DNA of 64,000 nucleotides from contig CBFHSF010000015.1 in the NCBI GenBank assembly GCA_965658445.1, positions 1-64,000 of the forward strand, given 5' to 3'. Below the pieces are notes generated by a model. It did not search any database, was not told where the DNA came from, and saw nothing but the letters and a program-made list of their open reading frames with translations. The DNA comes from CBFHSF01 sp965658445 (GTDB taxonomy: Bacteria; Bacteroidota; Bacteroidia; Flavobacteriales; Schleiferiaceae). Shown piece after piece: positions 44,783 to 51,751 of the stretch (its first letter is position 1; the number at the start of each line of letters is the position of its first letter). A program made the translations under genes and the position numbers.

Positions 44783-45598
44783 CTAGAAAGTAATCTGGAA
44801 GTACTGACCGTCGGTAACCATGTTGTTATCGCCGTCGTAAACGTCGTTGTGAACGTACCACATTCCTGTCATGGTAAAGTTTACCACTCCTTTGTAATGA
44901 CCGTTCTCCATTTCCATGGGATCGACATTGTTAGGAGATCCATGACCCATGGTAGGCATTTCTGGCTCAATGGTCATAGTAAAACCTTCTACTGCGGGAA
45001 AATCCATCATAGACTGACGCTTGTAAAGAGCTACTTGATAATCGTTTTCCCCCACTTCTGGATTCATGGGCTCTACCAATGCCATAAAGTATACCGTAGA
45101 ATCTACAGGGCTAATCCAAGAGAGCAACTTGTCCTCATCTGGAGCCATAACCATTACCGGCACGTCCATGTGAACGTGGTTCCCGTCGTGATCCACGTGA
45201 GTGGTCACTTCCCAGGTTCCCATCATTCCAGATTCCATTATAAAGGTAATGGCGCCTTCGTATCCGCGACTGGCGTCCACGTATGCAGGTTGCTCTGAAG
45301 GGCAAGAATGCTCCATGGTGGCCATGGTCATCATGGGTTCAAAAACTACATTGGCATCCGTAACCAATTTTCCGAGGTTGTATACTCTGGCGGTTACTTT
45401 TTGATATCCTACAAAGAGGTCCTTTTGAGCGTAGAGCTCTACGGTGTATACACCGTCGTGATCTGACGCTTCTCCTACTTTGGTCCATCCGCTAAGCGGA
45501 TCAGAAGGTGTTACATTTTGGGTAGTATCGTCGTCACATGACGTGGTGAAAAGCATTATAGCAAGGGCCAAGAAAGACCCAAAAATTGACTTAGTCAT
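44783..45598 (-). CDS. Met/His-rich lipoprotein, probable copper-binding
   Basis: This 271-residue lipoprotein has the lipobox LFTTSCDDDTT (Cys 21). The mature part contains 22 Met and 9 His, clustered in FEPMMTMATMEHS, FIMESGMMG, DHDGNHVHMDVPVMVM, EPEMPTMGHGS and DPMEMENGH. Such clusters typically bind Cu(I). Two similar beta-sandwich-like halves can be seen, each resembling FixH/YtkA-type domains (VTARVYNLGKLVTDANVVFEP; GHYKGVVNFTMTGMWYV). It is cotranscribed with the TonB receptor downstream. A surface or periplasmic copper carrier is my inference. A paralogue without the Met clusters is at 46233-47060. Confidence 0.8.
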   Translation of the reverse strand: MTKSIFGSFLALAIMLFTTSCDDDTTQNVTPSDPLSGWTKVGEASDHDGVYTVELYAQKDLFVGYQKVTARVYNLGKLVTDANVVFEPMMTMATMEHSCPSEQPAYVDASRGYEGAITFIMESGMMGTWEVTTHVDHDGNHVHMDVPVMVMAPDEDKLLSWISPVDSTVYFMALVEPMNPEVGENDYQVALYKRQSMMDFPAVEGFTMTIEPEMPTMGHGSPNNVDPMEMENGHYKGVVNFTMTGMWYVHNDVYDGDNNMVTDGQYFQITF

Positions 45599-45769
45599 CT
45601 TTTTTGTTTTTTGAATTTGACTTTAGGGTACTGGTGGTTTTATAGCGTTTTCCAACCAGAAAAAATGTAATTAAGTGGTTCCCATTACTGTATTTTAGAC
45701 TCCTTTCGGCAGGGCCAAAATTTCTAAAATCCTGTGAAAAGGTCATCGTAGTGTGATTTAGAAATCGAA

Positions 45770-46150
45770 CTACGCCTTCCGGGGAGGAGGAGAAAAGTCA
45801 AAATCGTGTCCCTCTAGCTCGGAGGGAACATTAGAAGAATAAGGGTGAACTTCCTCTTGATTAAGGGAAGCCAATGAAAAATCGAATTGTGAATACAGAA
45901 CCGGAACGGTTTCTTCGAAAGACTCTGCCGAGGGAGGCATAGGCTCCTGATTGGAGTTTGAATTCTCCGCTGCCAATTGCTTAGATAAATGACATTTTCC
46001 CTCACATTGAATCTCAGGCTCGTCCTGATTTTCACAGAGAACCTCTATGTAATACGTCTTCTGAATCTGGTAATTCACCAATAGCATGGAGTTGCTACTC
46101 TGTAACCAGAAGTAGGCAAAGGCAATGCATATGGAGAGAAGTGATTTCAA
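45770..46150 (-). CDS. Small membrane protein with Cys/His motif, unknown function
   Basis: This 126-residue protein starts at TTG 46150. An N-terminal TM (LLSICIAFAYFWLQSSNSML) is followed by VNYQIQKTYYIEVLCENQ and then C-x8-C-x3-C-H (LCENQDEPEIQCEGKCHLSK). This pattern recurs in small Bacteroidota proteins near metal-uptake genes, as I recall it. The C-terminal half is Ser/Glu/Pro-rich and ends FDFSPPPRKA. It lies in the putative copper locus with an excellent promoter at 46187-46216. A metal-binding role is inference. Confidence 0.7.
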   Translation of the reverse strand: MKSLLSICIAFAYFWLQSSNSMLLVNYQIQKTYYIEVLCENQDEPEIQCEGKCHLSKQLAAENSNSNQEPMPPSAESFEETVPVLYSQFDFSLASLNQEEVHPYSSNVPSELEGHDFDFSPPPRKA

Positions 46151-46186
46151 GTAGAGAGAATTTTAATCACAGAATTTCAAGTAATA

Positions 46187-46216
46187 CAAAGATACCCAAA
46201 AACCTCTCTACAACAA
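46187..46216 (-). promoter_or_regulatory. Promoter for the Cys/His small protein (copper locus)
   Basis: On the minus strand TTG (46214-46216) is followed after exactly 19 nt by TATCTTTG (46187-46194), a perfect -7 box. The leader to the TTG start would be about 30 nt. Confidence 0.7.
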
Positions 46217-46232
46217 GTAATGTATGTCACAT

Positions 46233-47060
46233 TTAGGGCACGTAAACGTGCAAGAAACCTGTGGAGTCTATCAATGAGCCTCCGTTGGCGTGATAGGAGT
46301 GAATTTTAATTTTCCAGATGCCATTGGACGGAAAGTCAATTTGCCCCTTGTAATGACCCGGACCAATGGAAACGGGCTGGAGAACAGGAGTAATCTTTTC
46401 GCCAGTATTGAGTTTTTCTGGATACATCTCAAAAGACATCTCAGTCAATGCGGGGAAGGTCGTATCGTTTACTTGACCAAAGGCGAGAATTTCAAAATCG
46501 TTGAGTCCTGTTGACGTATATGCTTCTTCAATGTACTGCTGAACGTATCCCGTGGTATCCGCGTCATACGGAATGGAATAGCTGTGCTGCGTGGTCTTTT
46601 CAATTACTGGAATCAAAAAGAGAAATTCCGATGTCACTCCTTGATCCGTCTCAAAAGAAATAATCATGGTCCACTTCCCTCCCGTTGAAGGGGCGTAAAA
46701 ACTCACGAGGCCTTCAAAGGCTTGCAACTTGGTGTCAAAAGTCAAAGGCTCTGTGTAAGAAGAAGTGGCGCCTCCTGTTTTTTCAAAGTCCGGAAGCATG
46801 TAAACGGGGCGATCCGTTACCTGTGAAGAGTTGCTATTGCGATAAACCCTAACGTACGTTCTGTTAGCGCCTACGTAAGGCTCCTCGTCCATAAACAGGG
46901 TTACGGTAAATCCATTTTCCGAAACCGAACCCAATGAATATTTGCGTTCAATGGGATCAGAACTCGTATAATTAGTGGTAGTATCATCGTCACAAGACGT
47001 CGCAAACAAACCTGCAGCAAAAACTATAGCGGTTGTTATGTATTTAAAAATCGTCCTCAT
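46233..47060 (-). CDS. Lipoprotein paralogous to the Met-rich lipoprotein, Met-poor
   Basis: This 275-residue lipoprotein has the lipobox FATSCDDDTTTNY (similar to TSCDDDTTQN of the gene at 44783-45598). The same two-part layout is visible: VRVYRNSNSSQVTDRPVYMLPDF near the middle of the first half and GPGHYKGQIDFPSNGIWKI in the second, matching GHYKGVVNFTMTGMW. It has only 6 Met in total and no Met cluster. Similar length and order support a gene duplication. The role is unknown; a structural or non-copper function is possible. It is the first gene of the minus-strand locus, 50 bp after the cyclase gene. Confidence 0.75.
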   Translation of the reverse strand: MRTIFKYITTAIVFAAGLFATSCDDDTTTNYTSSDPIERKYSLGSVSENGFTVTLFMDEEPYVGANRTYVRVYRNSNSSQVTDRPVYMLPDFEKTGGATSSYTEPLTFDTKLQAFEGLVSFYAPSTGGKWTMIISFETDQGVTSEFLFLIPVIEKTTQHSYSIPYDADTTGYVQQYIEEAYTSTGLNDFEILAFGQVNDTTFPALTEMSFEMYPEKLNTGEKITPVLQPVSIGPGHYKGQIDFPSNGIWKIKIHSYHANGGSLIDSTGFLHVYVP

Positions 47061-47110
47061 CTCTGGTATGTCTTCTCTTTTCTATTCTACAATGGGAAGT
47101 CACTTGCAAT

Positions 47111-49528
47111 TTACGCCTTCTTTTCTACGAAGAACATTTTGATTTTCCCTTTGTTCTTGGCCTCTATTTCGCCTCTTTCCTCAAAAGTAAACGAACCGTT
47201 GAGATGAGCCTTGGTGCTGGCAGAAATATTGATCTTCCCCGGCGTAGAGGTCTGCTCCATTCTAGCGGCAACATTTACTGAGTCACCCCAAATATCGTAG
47301 GCAAACTTCTTAGTTCCAATCACACCGGCCACTACGGGACCACTGTGAACGCCAATCCTCAATGGCCATGGAGGCAATCCGTTTTTCTCTTTGCGTTGAT
47401 TGATCTTTTGAGTGATCTCCCTCATTTTAAATGCGGCCTCTACAATCTTAACGCCGTGATCGTCATATGGGTTAGGCAATCCACCGGCACACATGTAGGA
47501 GTCTCCAATGGTTTTGATTTTTTCCAACCCCAACGCATCTACAATCTTGTCGAATTCTTTGAAATAATCGTTGAGTTGTTCAACCAATTCTTCGGCCTTG
47601 AGCCCTTCTGCCAATTTGGTAAAGCCGCTAAAATCAGTGAAGAGAATGGAAACTTCCTGATAAAACTTAGAGGTGGCAAAGCCGTTTACCTTGAGTTCAT
47701 CGGCAGTGGATTCAGGCAGAATATTCAGGAGTAACTGATCTGAGCGATCGCGCTCCATCCTGATGATTTCTCGACTTTCCCTCAATTGAATGTTTTTCAT
47801 TTTCACCTTGCGCCAAGAGTAAATAGCCAATCCGGCGAGGAGCAGGACAGATACCAAAATCAAAATAAGGCGGTGCTTTACNNNNNNNNNNNNNNNNNNN
47901 NNNNNNNNNNNNNNNNNNNNNNNNNNNNNNNNNNNNNNNNNNNNNNNNNNNNNNNNNNNNNNNNNNNNNNNNNNNNNNNNGGCGCGGTCCTTTTCTATGG
48001 TTAGAGTTTGATTTCTATTGGTTTCTTCGAGAAGTTCCAGTTCTTTGATGCGGTTGCGCTCCAGGAGTTCTCTTTCGCGCTCTGCCAGTCGTTTGTTTTC
48101 TGCTTGCAACTGTTGCAATCTCGAAGCGGCTTTGGCGCGATTCTCTCGAGCCTCTAAATAGGTTTCCCAAAGAGATTCCAAACTGAACAAAATGCGTTGA
48201 TCGGCCTTGCTCAGTACACTCATCTTGGCTTCCTTCAACAATTCGTTAAACAGAATTTCCTTCATCTGAGAAATCTGTTGACGAACCCAGATGTAGGGAA
48301 CCGAAGGAAGAGCTCCCGTGTCCTCCACCGTGAGCAGGGTAATTTCCGCCTCTATGGAATCTACATAGGTCATAAAATCGCGGAAGCTATTGTAGGCCTG
48401 GGCATAATTGTCCTCTTGCAGATAAATACAGACGGGTGTTAATGGGAACTGATATCCTCTCTGACCCCTGCGGTTTTCTATGTCTTTGAGTTGATTGATT
48501 TGGGTTTGATCCAAGGTTCTATTGGCCTCCTTCAAATCACCAATAAGCGTAAGGTCAAAAAGGACGGCACCCCAATTTTCGTCATCAGAAAACACAACGT
48601 TCTCTGCAAACAGGCCGCCAAAGAGCTCTTTGGCCTCCTCGGGCCTGTCCAACTGGAGGTAAATAATTCCTCGGAGCAATCGGAAGGCCTCAAGGGTTTG
48701 AGAATAAAATTGGATGGAATCTGCATATCCTTCGTTGATGTCCAACCAGTACAAGGCCTTCTCGGGAAGTTTTAAATCCAAATATAAAATGGGCAACAGT
48801 GACCAGTATTCTGGAAAATAGACATTGGTCAACTCAGGAGAGGTGGAAACAAAAGGCGTGAGTTTTTCAATTTCCGACAGAGAATTCACAATATCCTTCA
48901 TATCGTAGTAAATACTCACCTTGCTGTGCGCCGATTCAAAAAACAGAGAAGTGTCATTTTCCAAAGACGCCAAGCTGTCTATGTTAGACCAATACCCCAA
49001 GGCTTCGGCAAATTGATTGGCCTCCTTAGAAAGAGAGGCGAGATTCTTATAGAGCGGAATGTAATCAATGGTCAAATAATGGTTCTTTGCCAAATCATAG
49101 GCGCGCTCCCTGTACATAAGGGCATTGGACCACTGGCTTTGGCTGGAAAAGAAATCCGCCATCTTGTTGTAAACCTCGTACAACTCGGACCAGCGATTGG
49201 TTCGATTTAGAAAATTAGAAAGCTGAAGGTATTTGCGCAAGCCCTTGGTGTTCTCGCCCATTTCTAAATAGGCAGGGGCCAAGAAAGAAAGCGCTTTGAT
49301 TTGCCCGTTTTCGTTCTCAATTTGCTTGGCAATAAAAAAGGCCGCGTGCGCATAACTGATGGCAGAATCGCTTTCCTCGGCGTAACCCGCCAAGTACAAC
49401 CAATCATCAATCATGGCGGAGTCACCGGGATCAAAAATGGCGTCGGGAGAAAGCAATAGGGTATCTACCTGAGCATGAGATGTCAAGGCATACAATGAGG
49501 ACAATACCAACCACAGTAATCTCTTCAA
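47111..49528 (-). CDS. TPR / coiled-coil sensor with class III adenylate cyclase domain (contains a gap)
   Basis: This protein has about 805 residues. The preferred start is TTG 49528, which gives a classical signal peptide (LKRLLWLVLSSLYALTSHAQ); GTG 49558 is possible. TPR-like helices span about 30-400, then a coiled coil (RENRAKAASRLQQLQAENKR), a 99-N gap, one TM (LILILVSVLLLAGLAIYSW), and a cyclase domain. In the catalytic part, metal Asp residues are in VSILFTDFSGFT and the GD of IKTIGDSYMC. K in EKIKTIGD and D in AYDIWGDSVNVAARM are the adenine-specifying residues, and N and R follow. So it should make cAMP with an extracytoplasmic sensor. Confidence 0.88.
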   Translation of the reverse strand: MKRLLWLVLSSLYALTSHAQVDTLLLSPDAIFDPGDSAMIDDWLYLAGYAEESDSAISYAHAAFFIAKQIENENGQIKALSFLAPAYLEMGENTKGLRKYLQLSNFLNRTNRWSELYEVYNKMADFFSSQSQWSNALMYRERAYDLAKNHYLTIDYIPLYKNLASLSKEANQFAEALGYWSNIDSLASLENDTSLFFESAHSKVSIYYDMKDIVNSLSEIEKLTPFVSTSPELTNVYFPEYWSLLPILYLDLKLPEKALYWLDINEGYADSIQFYSQTLEAFRLLRGIIYLQLDRPEEAKELFGGLFAENVVFSDDENWGAVLFDLTLIGDLKEANRTLDQTQINQLKDIENRRGQRGYQFPLTPVCIYLQEDNYAQAYNSFRDFMTYVDSIEAEITLLTVEDTGALPSVPYIWVRQQISQMKEILFNELLKEAKMSVLSKADQRILFSLESLWETYLEARENRAKAASRLQQLQAENKRLAERERELLERNRIKELELLEETNRNQTLTIEKDRAXXXXXXXXXXXXXXXXXXXXXXXXXXXXXXXXXVKHRLILILVSVLLLAGLAIYSWRKVKMKNIQLRESREIIRMERDRSDQLLLNILPESTADELKVNGFATSKFYQEVSILFTDFSGFTKLAEGLKAEELVEQLNDYFKEFDKIVDALGLEKIKTIGDSYMCAGGLPNPYDDHGVKIVEAAFKMREITQKINQRKEKNGLPPWPLRIGVHSGPVVAGVIGTKKFAYDIWGDSVNVAARMEQTSTPGKINISASTKAHLNGSFTFEERGEIEAKNKGKIKMFFVEKKA
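47882..47980. other. Assembly gap of 99 N inside the cyclase gene
   Basis: 99 N (not 100), in the coiled coil just before the TM. The frame is kept on both sides. Confidence 0.95.
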
Positions 49529-49716
49529 AGTCGAGTTAATTTGACCTACAATATACACTAATTGCGCAGTTAAGCCATTTCTGACGTGTTATGTTTATTC
49601 GGTGTACTCGCTTGATATCCAAAAATTTGGAGAGTTTCATGACTCGTGTTTTTGGACTTTTCGGAATGAGGAAAAAAGGCAATAGTAGAAGAAATATGAA
49701 AGGAACAGAAAGGTCC

Positions 49717-49797
49717 AAAAACAAAAAACCCTTCCACTCTTGGAAGGGTTTCGTTGCCTCCGAAGAGGCAAAGTCATGAAACAATGAAAACTCTACT
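49717..49797 (-). ncRNA. Candidate small RNA or transcription attenuator upstream of the cyclase
   Basis: A minus-strand promoter (49803-49833) would start RNA near 49797. The RNA then contains TGCCTC-TTCG-GAGGCA (49755-49770), a hairpin with a very stable cUUCGg tetraloop. It ends with an 11-bp terminator stem AAACCCTTCCA/TGGAAGGGTTT (49726-49751) and a T-rich tail. The total is about 80 nt, and no gene lies between it and 49528. It may be a free-standing small RNA or an attenuator/leader for the cyclase, which starts about 190 nt downstream. I do not recognise a known RNA family. The short reading frame it contains is Phe-rich at the end but not convincing. Confidence 0.45.
49726..49751 (-). 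terminator. Intrinsic terminator of the candidate small RNA
   Basis: A perfect 11-bp stem with loop AGAG (minus strand), followed by TTTGTTTTTGG. On the plus strand there is no T tract, so it acts on the minus strand. Confidence 0.7.
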
Positions 49798-49802
49798 CAC
49801 TT

Positions 49803-49833
49803 CAAATTTAAAAAAATATTAACATACGCCAAA
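49803..49833 (-). promoter_or_regulatory. Promoter of the candidate small RNA
   Basis: On the minus strand TTTG (49830-49833) is followed after exactly 19 nt by TAAATTTG (49803-49810), a full match to the Bacteroidota consensus. Confidence 0.7.
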
Positions 49834-49935
49834 CCATTTTGACTTTTTTTTCGTCATATATACCCGTTGTTACAAATAAATGCAAACCCTACCTTAGCTC
49901 CTGCTAAAAGACTACTAATTAAAACTCCCTGTAAA

Positions 49936-50523
49936 ATGGCGTACCGCCTACTTCTCCTCTTAATGACCCTACCCTTTCTAGGGTTTTCTCAGCACGAAGA
50001 GTTCAAAATGAAAATTGAGGCTTTTTCTAAGGATATGGAAGCTGACTACAAGATTTCCACCCTCAATATTTCCCCCAGAGACATCGGGATGATTTTTGAC
50101 ACTTACCCCTCCTATACGCATGAATTTGTTCTCAAGGCAAAGGAGAAAAAGGAAAACAACCTAGGGAGGTCTTCCAAGTACAGTTACTACCTCGCTTTCT
50201 TCTCTTACGATGATAATTCCGACCTAAACTATGCCATGAAGGATTGGCTCAAAGAGTTTTTTGAAGACAATTCTGTGAGACCGGGAAGAGAAACCAAGAG
50301 ATACCCCTACGCAAAACCGAGTATCGTCATTGTGAACGAAACCAATATATCTCTGATTACTTTTGAATGTTCTCAATACGACGTGCAGATGTATAGAGAA
50401 TGGAGATCTCAAATGCTCTCTTACTTTGGAGATGACAACAGTGTGGTTATTGAACTTCTTTGTGATGGTCCCCTTCAATGGACCAAAAATCCACCGGATC
50501 CTAAGGACAGGACGTGGAGGTAG
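49936..50523 (+). CDS. Secreted protein of unknown function
   Basis: This 195-residue protein starts at ATG 49936 with a signal peptide (MAYRLLLLLMTLPFLGFS). An upstream extension to 49867 is rejected because it hides the signal. The mature part is charged and aromatic (SPRDIGMIFDTYPSYTHEF, LNYAMKDWLKEFFEDNS, YAKPSIVIVNETNISLITF). No Cys-rich or catalytic motif is visible. I do not recognise the family. It is monocistronic, with a terminator at 50591-50620. Confidence 0.65.
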   Translation: MAYRLLLLLMTLPFLGFSQHEEFKMKIEAFSKDMEADYKISTLNISPRDIGMIFDTYPSYTHEFVLKAKEKKENNLGRSSKYSYYLAFFSYDDNSDLNYAMKDWLKEFFEDNSVRPGRETKRYPYAKPSIVIVNETNISLITFECSQYDVQMYREWRSQMLSYFGDDNSVVIELLCDGPLQWTKNPPDPKDRTWR

Positions 50524-50590
50524 TCCACTTCTTCTGGAAATACTCATTTCATTTCCTCAAAATATTTAAGAAACCTGAAATAAGACCTTA

Positions 50591-50620
50591 AAAGAGACCC
50601 CCGAAACGGGGTCTCTTTTT
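50591..50620 (+). terminator. Terminator after the secreted protein gene
   Basis: AAAGAGACCCC, loop CGAAAC, GGGGTCTCTTTTT is a near-perfect stem with a T tail. It isolates the following accessory genes from this one. Confidence 0.88.
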
Positions 50621-50785
50621 TATTTGTCTACGGTAAATCCAAAAACAGTCACCACATTGTCTATGGGCTTTTCTTTGGTTCATAAGACTAACTCCTTATC
50701 ATTTGGTATTCGAATTTCGTTAGAGCTCAATTTTACCCATTAATAACCCTGTCCTCTGAGCTTGGTGCGTAAATACCTTATCGAT

Positions 50786-51466
50786 ATGAAAATGTTCTTG
50801 TTTCTTTTCGCTGGACTCTTATTGTTGTCTTGTGAAAAACACCATCCCGTGAACGAAGAAGTCATTGAATGCCAAACGAATAACCCCGAAAACAGCATTG
50901 ATGTTTCATTGACTTCCATTAACCAAGCCAATTATTTCTCAGATTTCCTAGAGGATAAATCAAGCCTGGAAACAACTTTTGGAACAGGTAACACAACACT
51001 GTCTTCATACCAGGCTGTAAGCTATGATTATTTTGGAAATACCGTAAATGGAGCTATTGCGACTTTGACAGGTCTAAATCAAGAAGAGTATTTTATCTTA
51101 ACTGATGGAGACAGTAAAACCCTATTATTCTCTACCCTTTCAGGTGTTGATGGCAACAGTTTCGATGAAGCTCATTACTACCTACCCACTGGGGAGCTAC
51201 TTACAACCCTCACAAGGGACAATGGAAATGATTATTATTTTTCGTTCATTAACTCTGAGTTTACCTCAGGAAAATCCTCTGGCTTTTGGAGTACCCTAGG
51301 AGAGTGGGCGGGACACACTTTGGATTGTCTTGTAGAATTATCAAATGATGCAACCTTTGTTGCTCTAGGTGCGAGTGCTACCTTAGCTACAGGAGGAGCT
51401 GGTGCAGGCGCTGTGGCTGCAGGTGCTGTTATCGGTTGTGGTGTTGGCTCAGCAATATATATATAA
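50786..51466 (+). CDS. Lipoprotein with bacteriocin-like C-terminal tail, unknown function
   Basis: This 226-residue protein starts at ATG 50786 (MKMFLFLFAGLLLLSC, lipidation at C16). The middle is polar, Asn/Ser/Thr-rich (about 20-160). The last 50 residues differ strongly: GEWAGHTLDCLVELSND, then a Gly/Ala hydrophobic run (ATLATGGAGAGAVAAGAV) and IGCGVGSAIYI at the very end. Two Cys (C181, C218) flank the run and could form a disulfide. Such glycine-rich hydrophobic tails are found in pore-forming bacteriocins and in Sdp-like toxins. The gene 15 bp downstream encodes a small two-TM protein. The region is AT-rich compared with neighbours (a sample line has 38% GC). Function is a hypothesis only. 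Confidence 0.65.
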   Translation: MKMFLFLFAGLLLLSCEKHHPVNEEVIECQTNNPENSIDVSLTSINQANYFSDFLEDKSSLETTFGTGNTTLSSYQAVSYDYFGNTVNGAIATLTGLNQEEYFILTDGDSKTLLFSTLSGVDGNSFDEAHYYLPTGELLTTLTRDNGNDYYFSFINSEFTSGKSSGFWSTLGEWAGHTLDCLVELSNDATFVALGASATLATGGAGAGAVAAGAVIGCGVGSAIYI

Positions 51467-51481
51467 TCAAATCAACTTATC

Positions 51482-51733
51482 ATGACCCATACAAACTATA
51501 TCAGAATACTTGTTTTCCTTGCGATACTCCTTATAGCTTATCTCGTTTTGAGTATTCAATTTGAACAACACGATAAGAGCATGAACAAGTATTTTCTTCT
51601 TTCTTTTGTCATTGTCACACTTGTGGTACATGCCATTAGAAGAAAGAAAGTACAGGGCCGTTACTTTCTCAAATCACTTTCAATGAAGAACATCATTGAT
51701 GATTTCTACGCCCGGTTTTCTCGCAAGAGATAA
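51482..51733 (+). CDS. Small two-TM basic membrane protein, possible immunity partner
   Basis: This 83-residue protein has two predicted TM helices (YIRILVFLAILLIAYLVLSI and YFLLSFVIVTLVVHAI) and a basic C-terminal tail (RRKKVQGRYFLKSL, FYARFSRKR). It starts 15 bp after the lipoprotein gene, so the two are almost surely cotranscribed. The layout of small TM proteins with basic tails resembles immunity proteins of membrane-active bacteriocins. It is AT-rich (about one third GC in a sample line). It ends 18 bp before the yifB stop, converging. Confidence 0.6.
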   Translation: MTHTNYIRILVFLAILLIAYLVLSIQFEQHDKSMNKYFLLSFVIVTLVVHAIRRKKVQGRYFLKSLSMKNIIDDFYARFSRKR

Positions 51734-51751
51734 GGACGTTTGAAATGCGAT

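Noticed and set aside
49591..49779. 62-codon plus frame and the opposing 82-codon minus frame near the candidate small RNA
   Set aside because: Both run through the hairpin and terminator with no family or start context.
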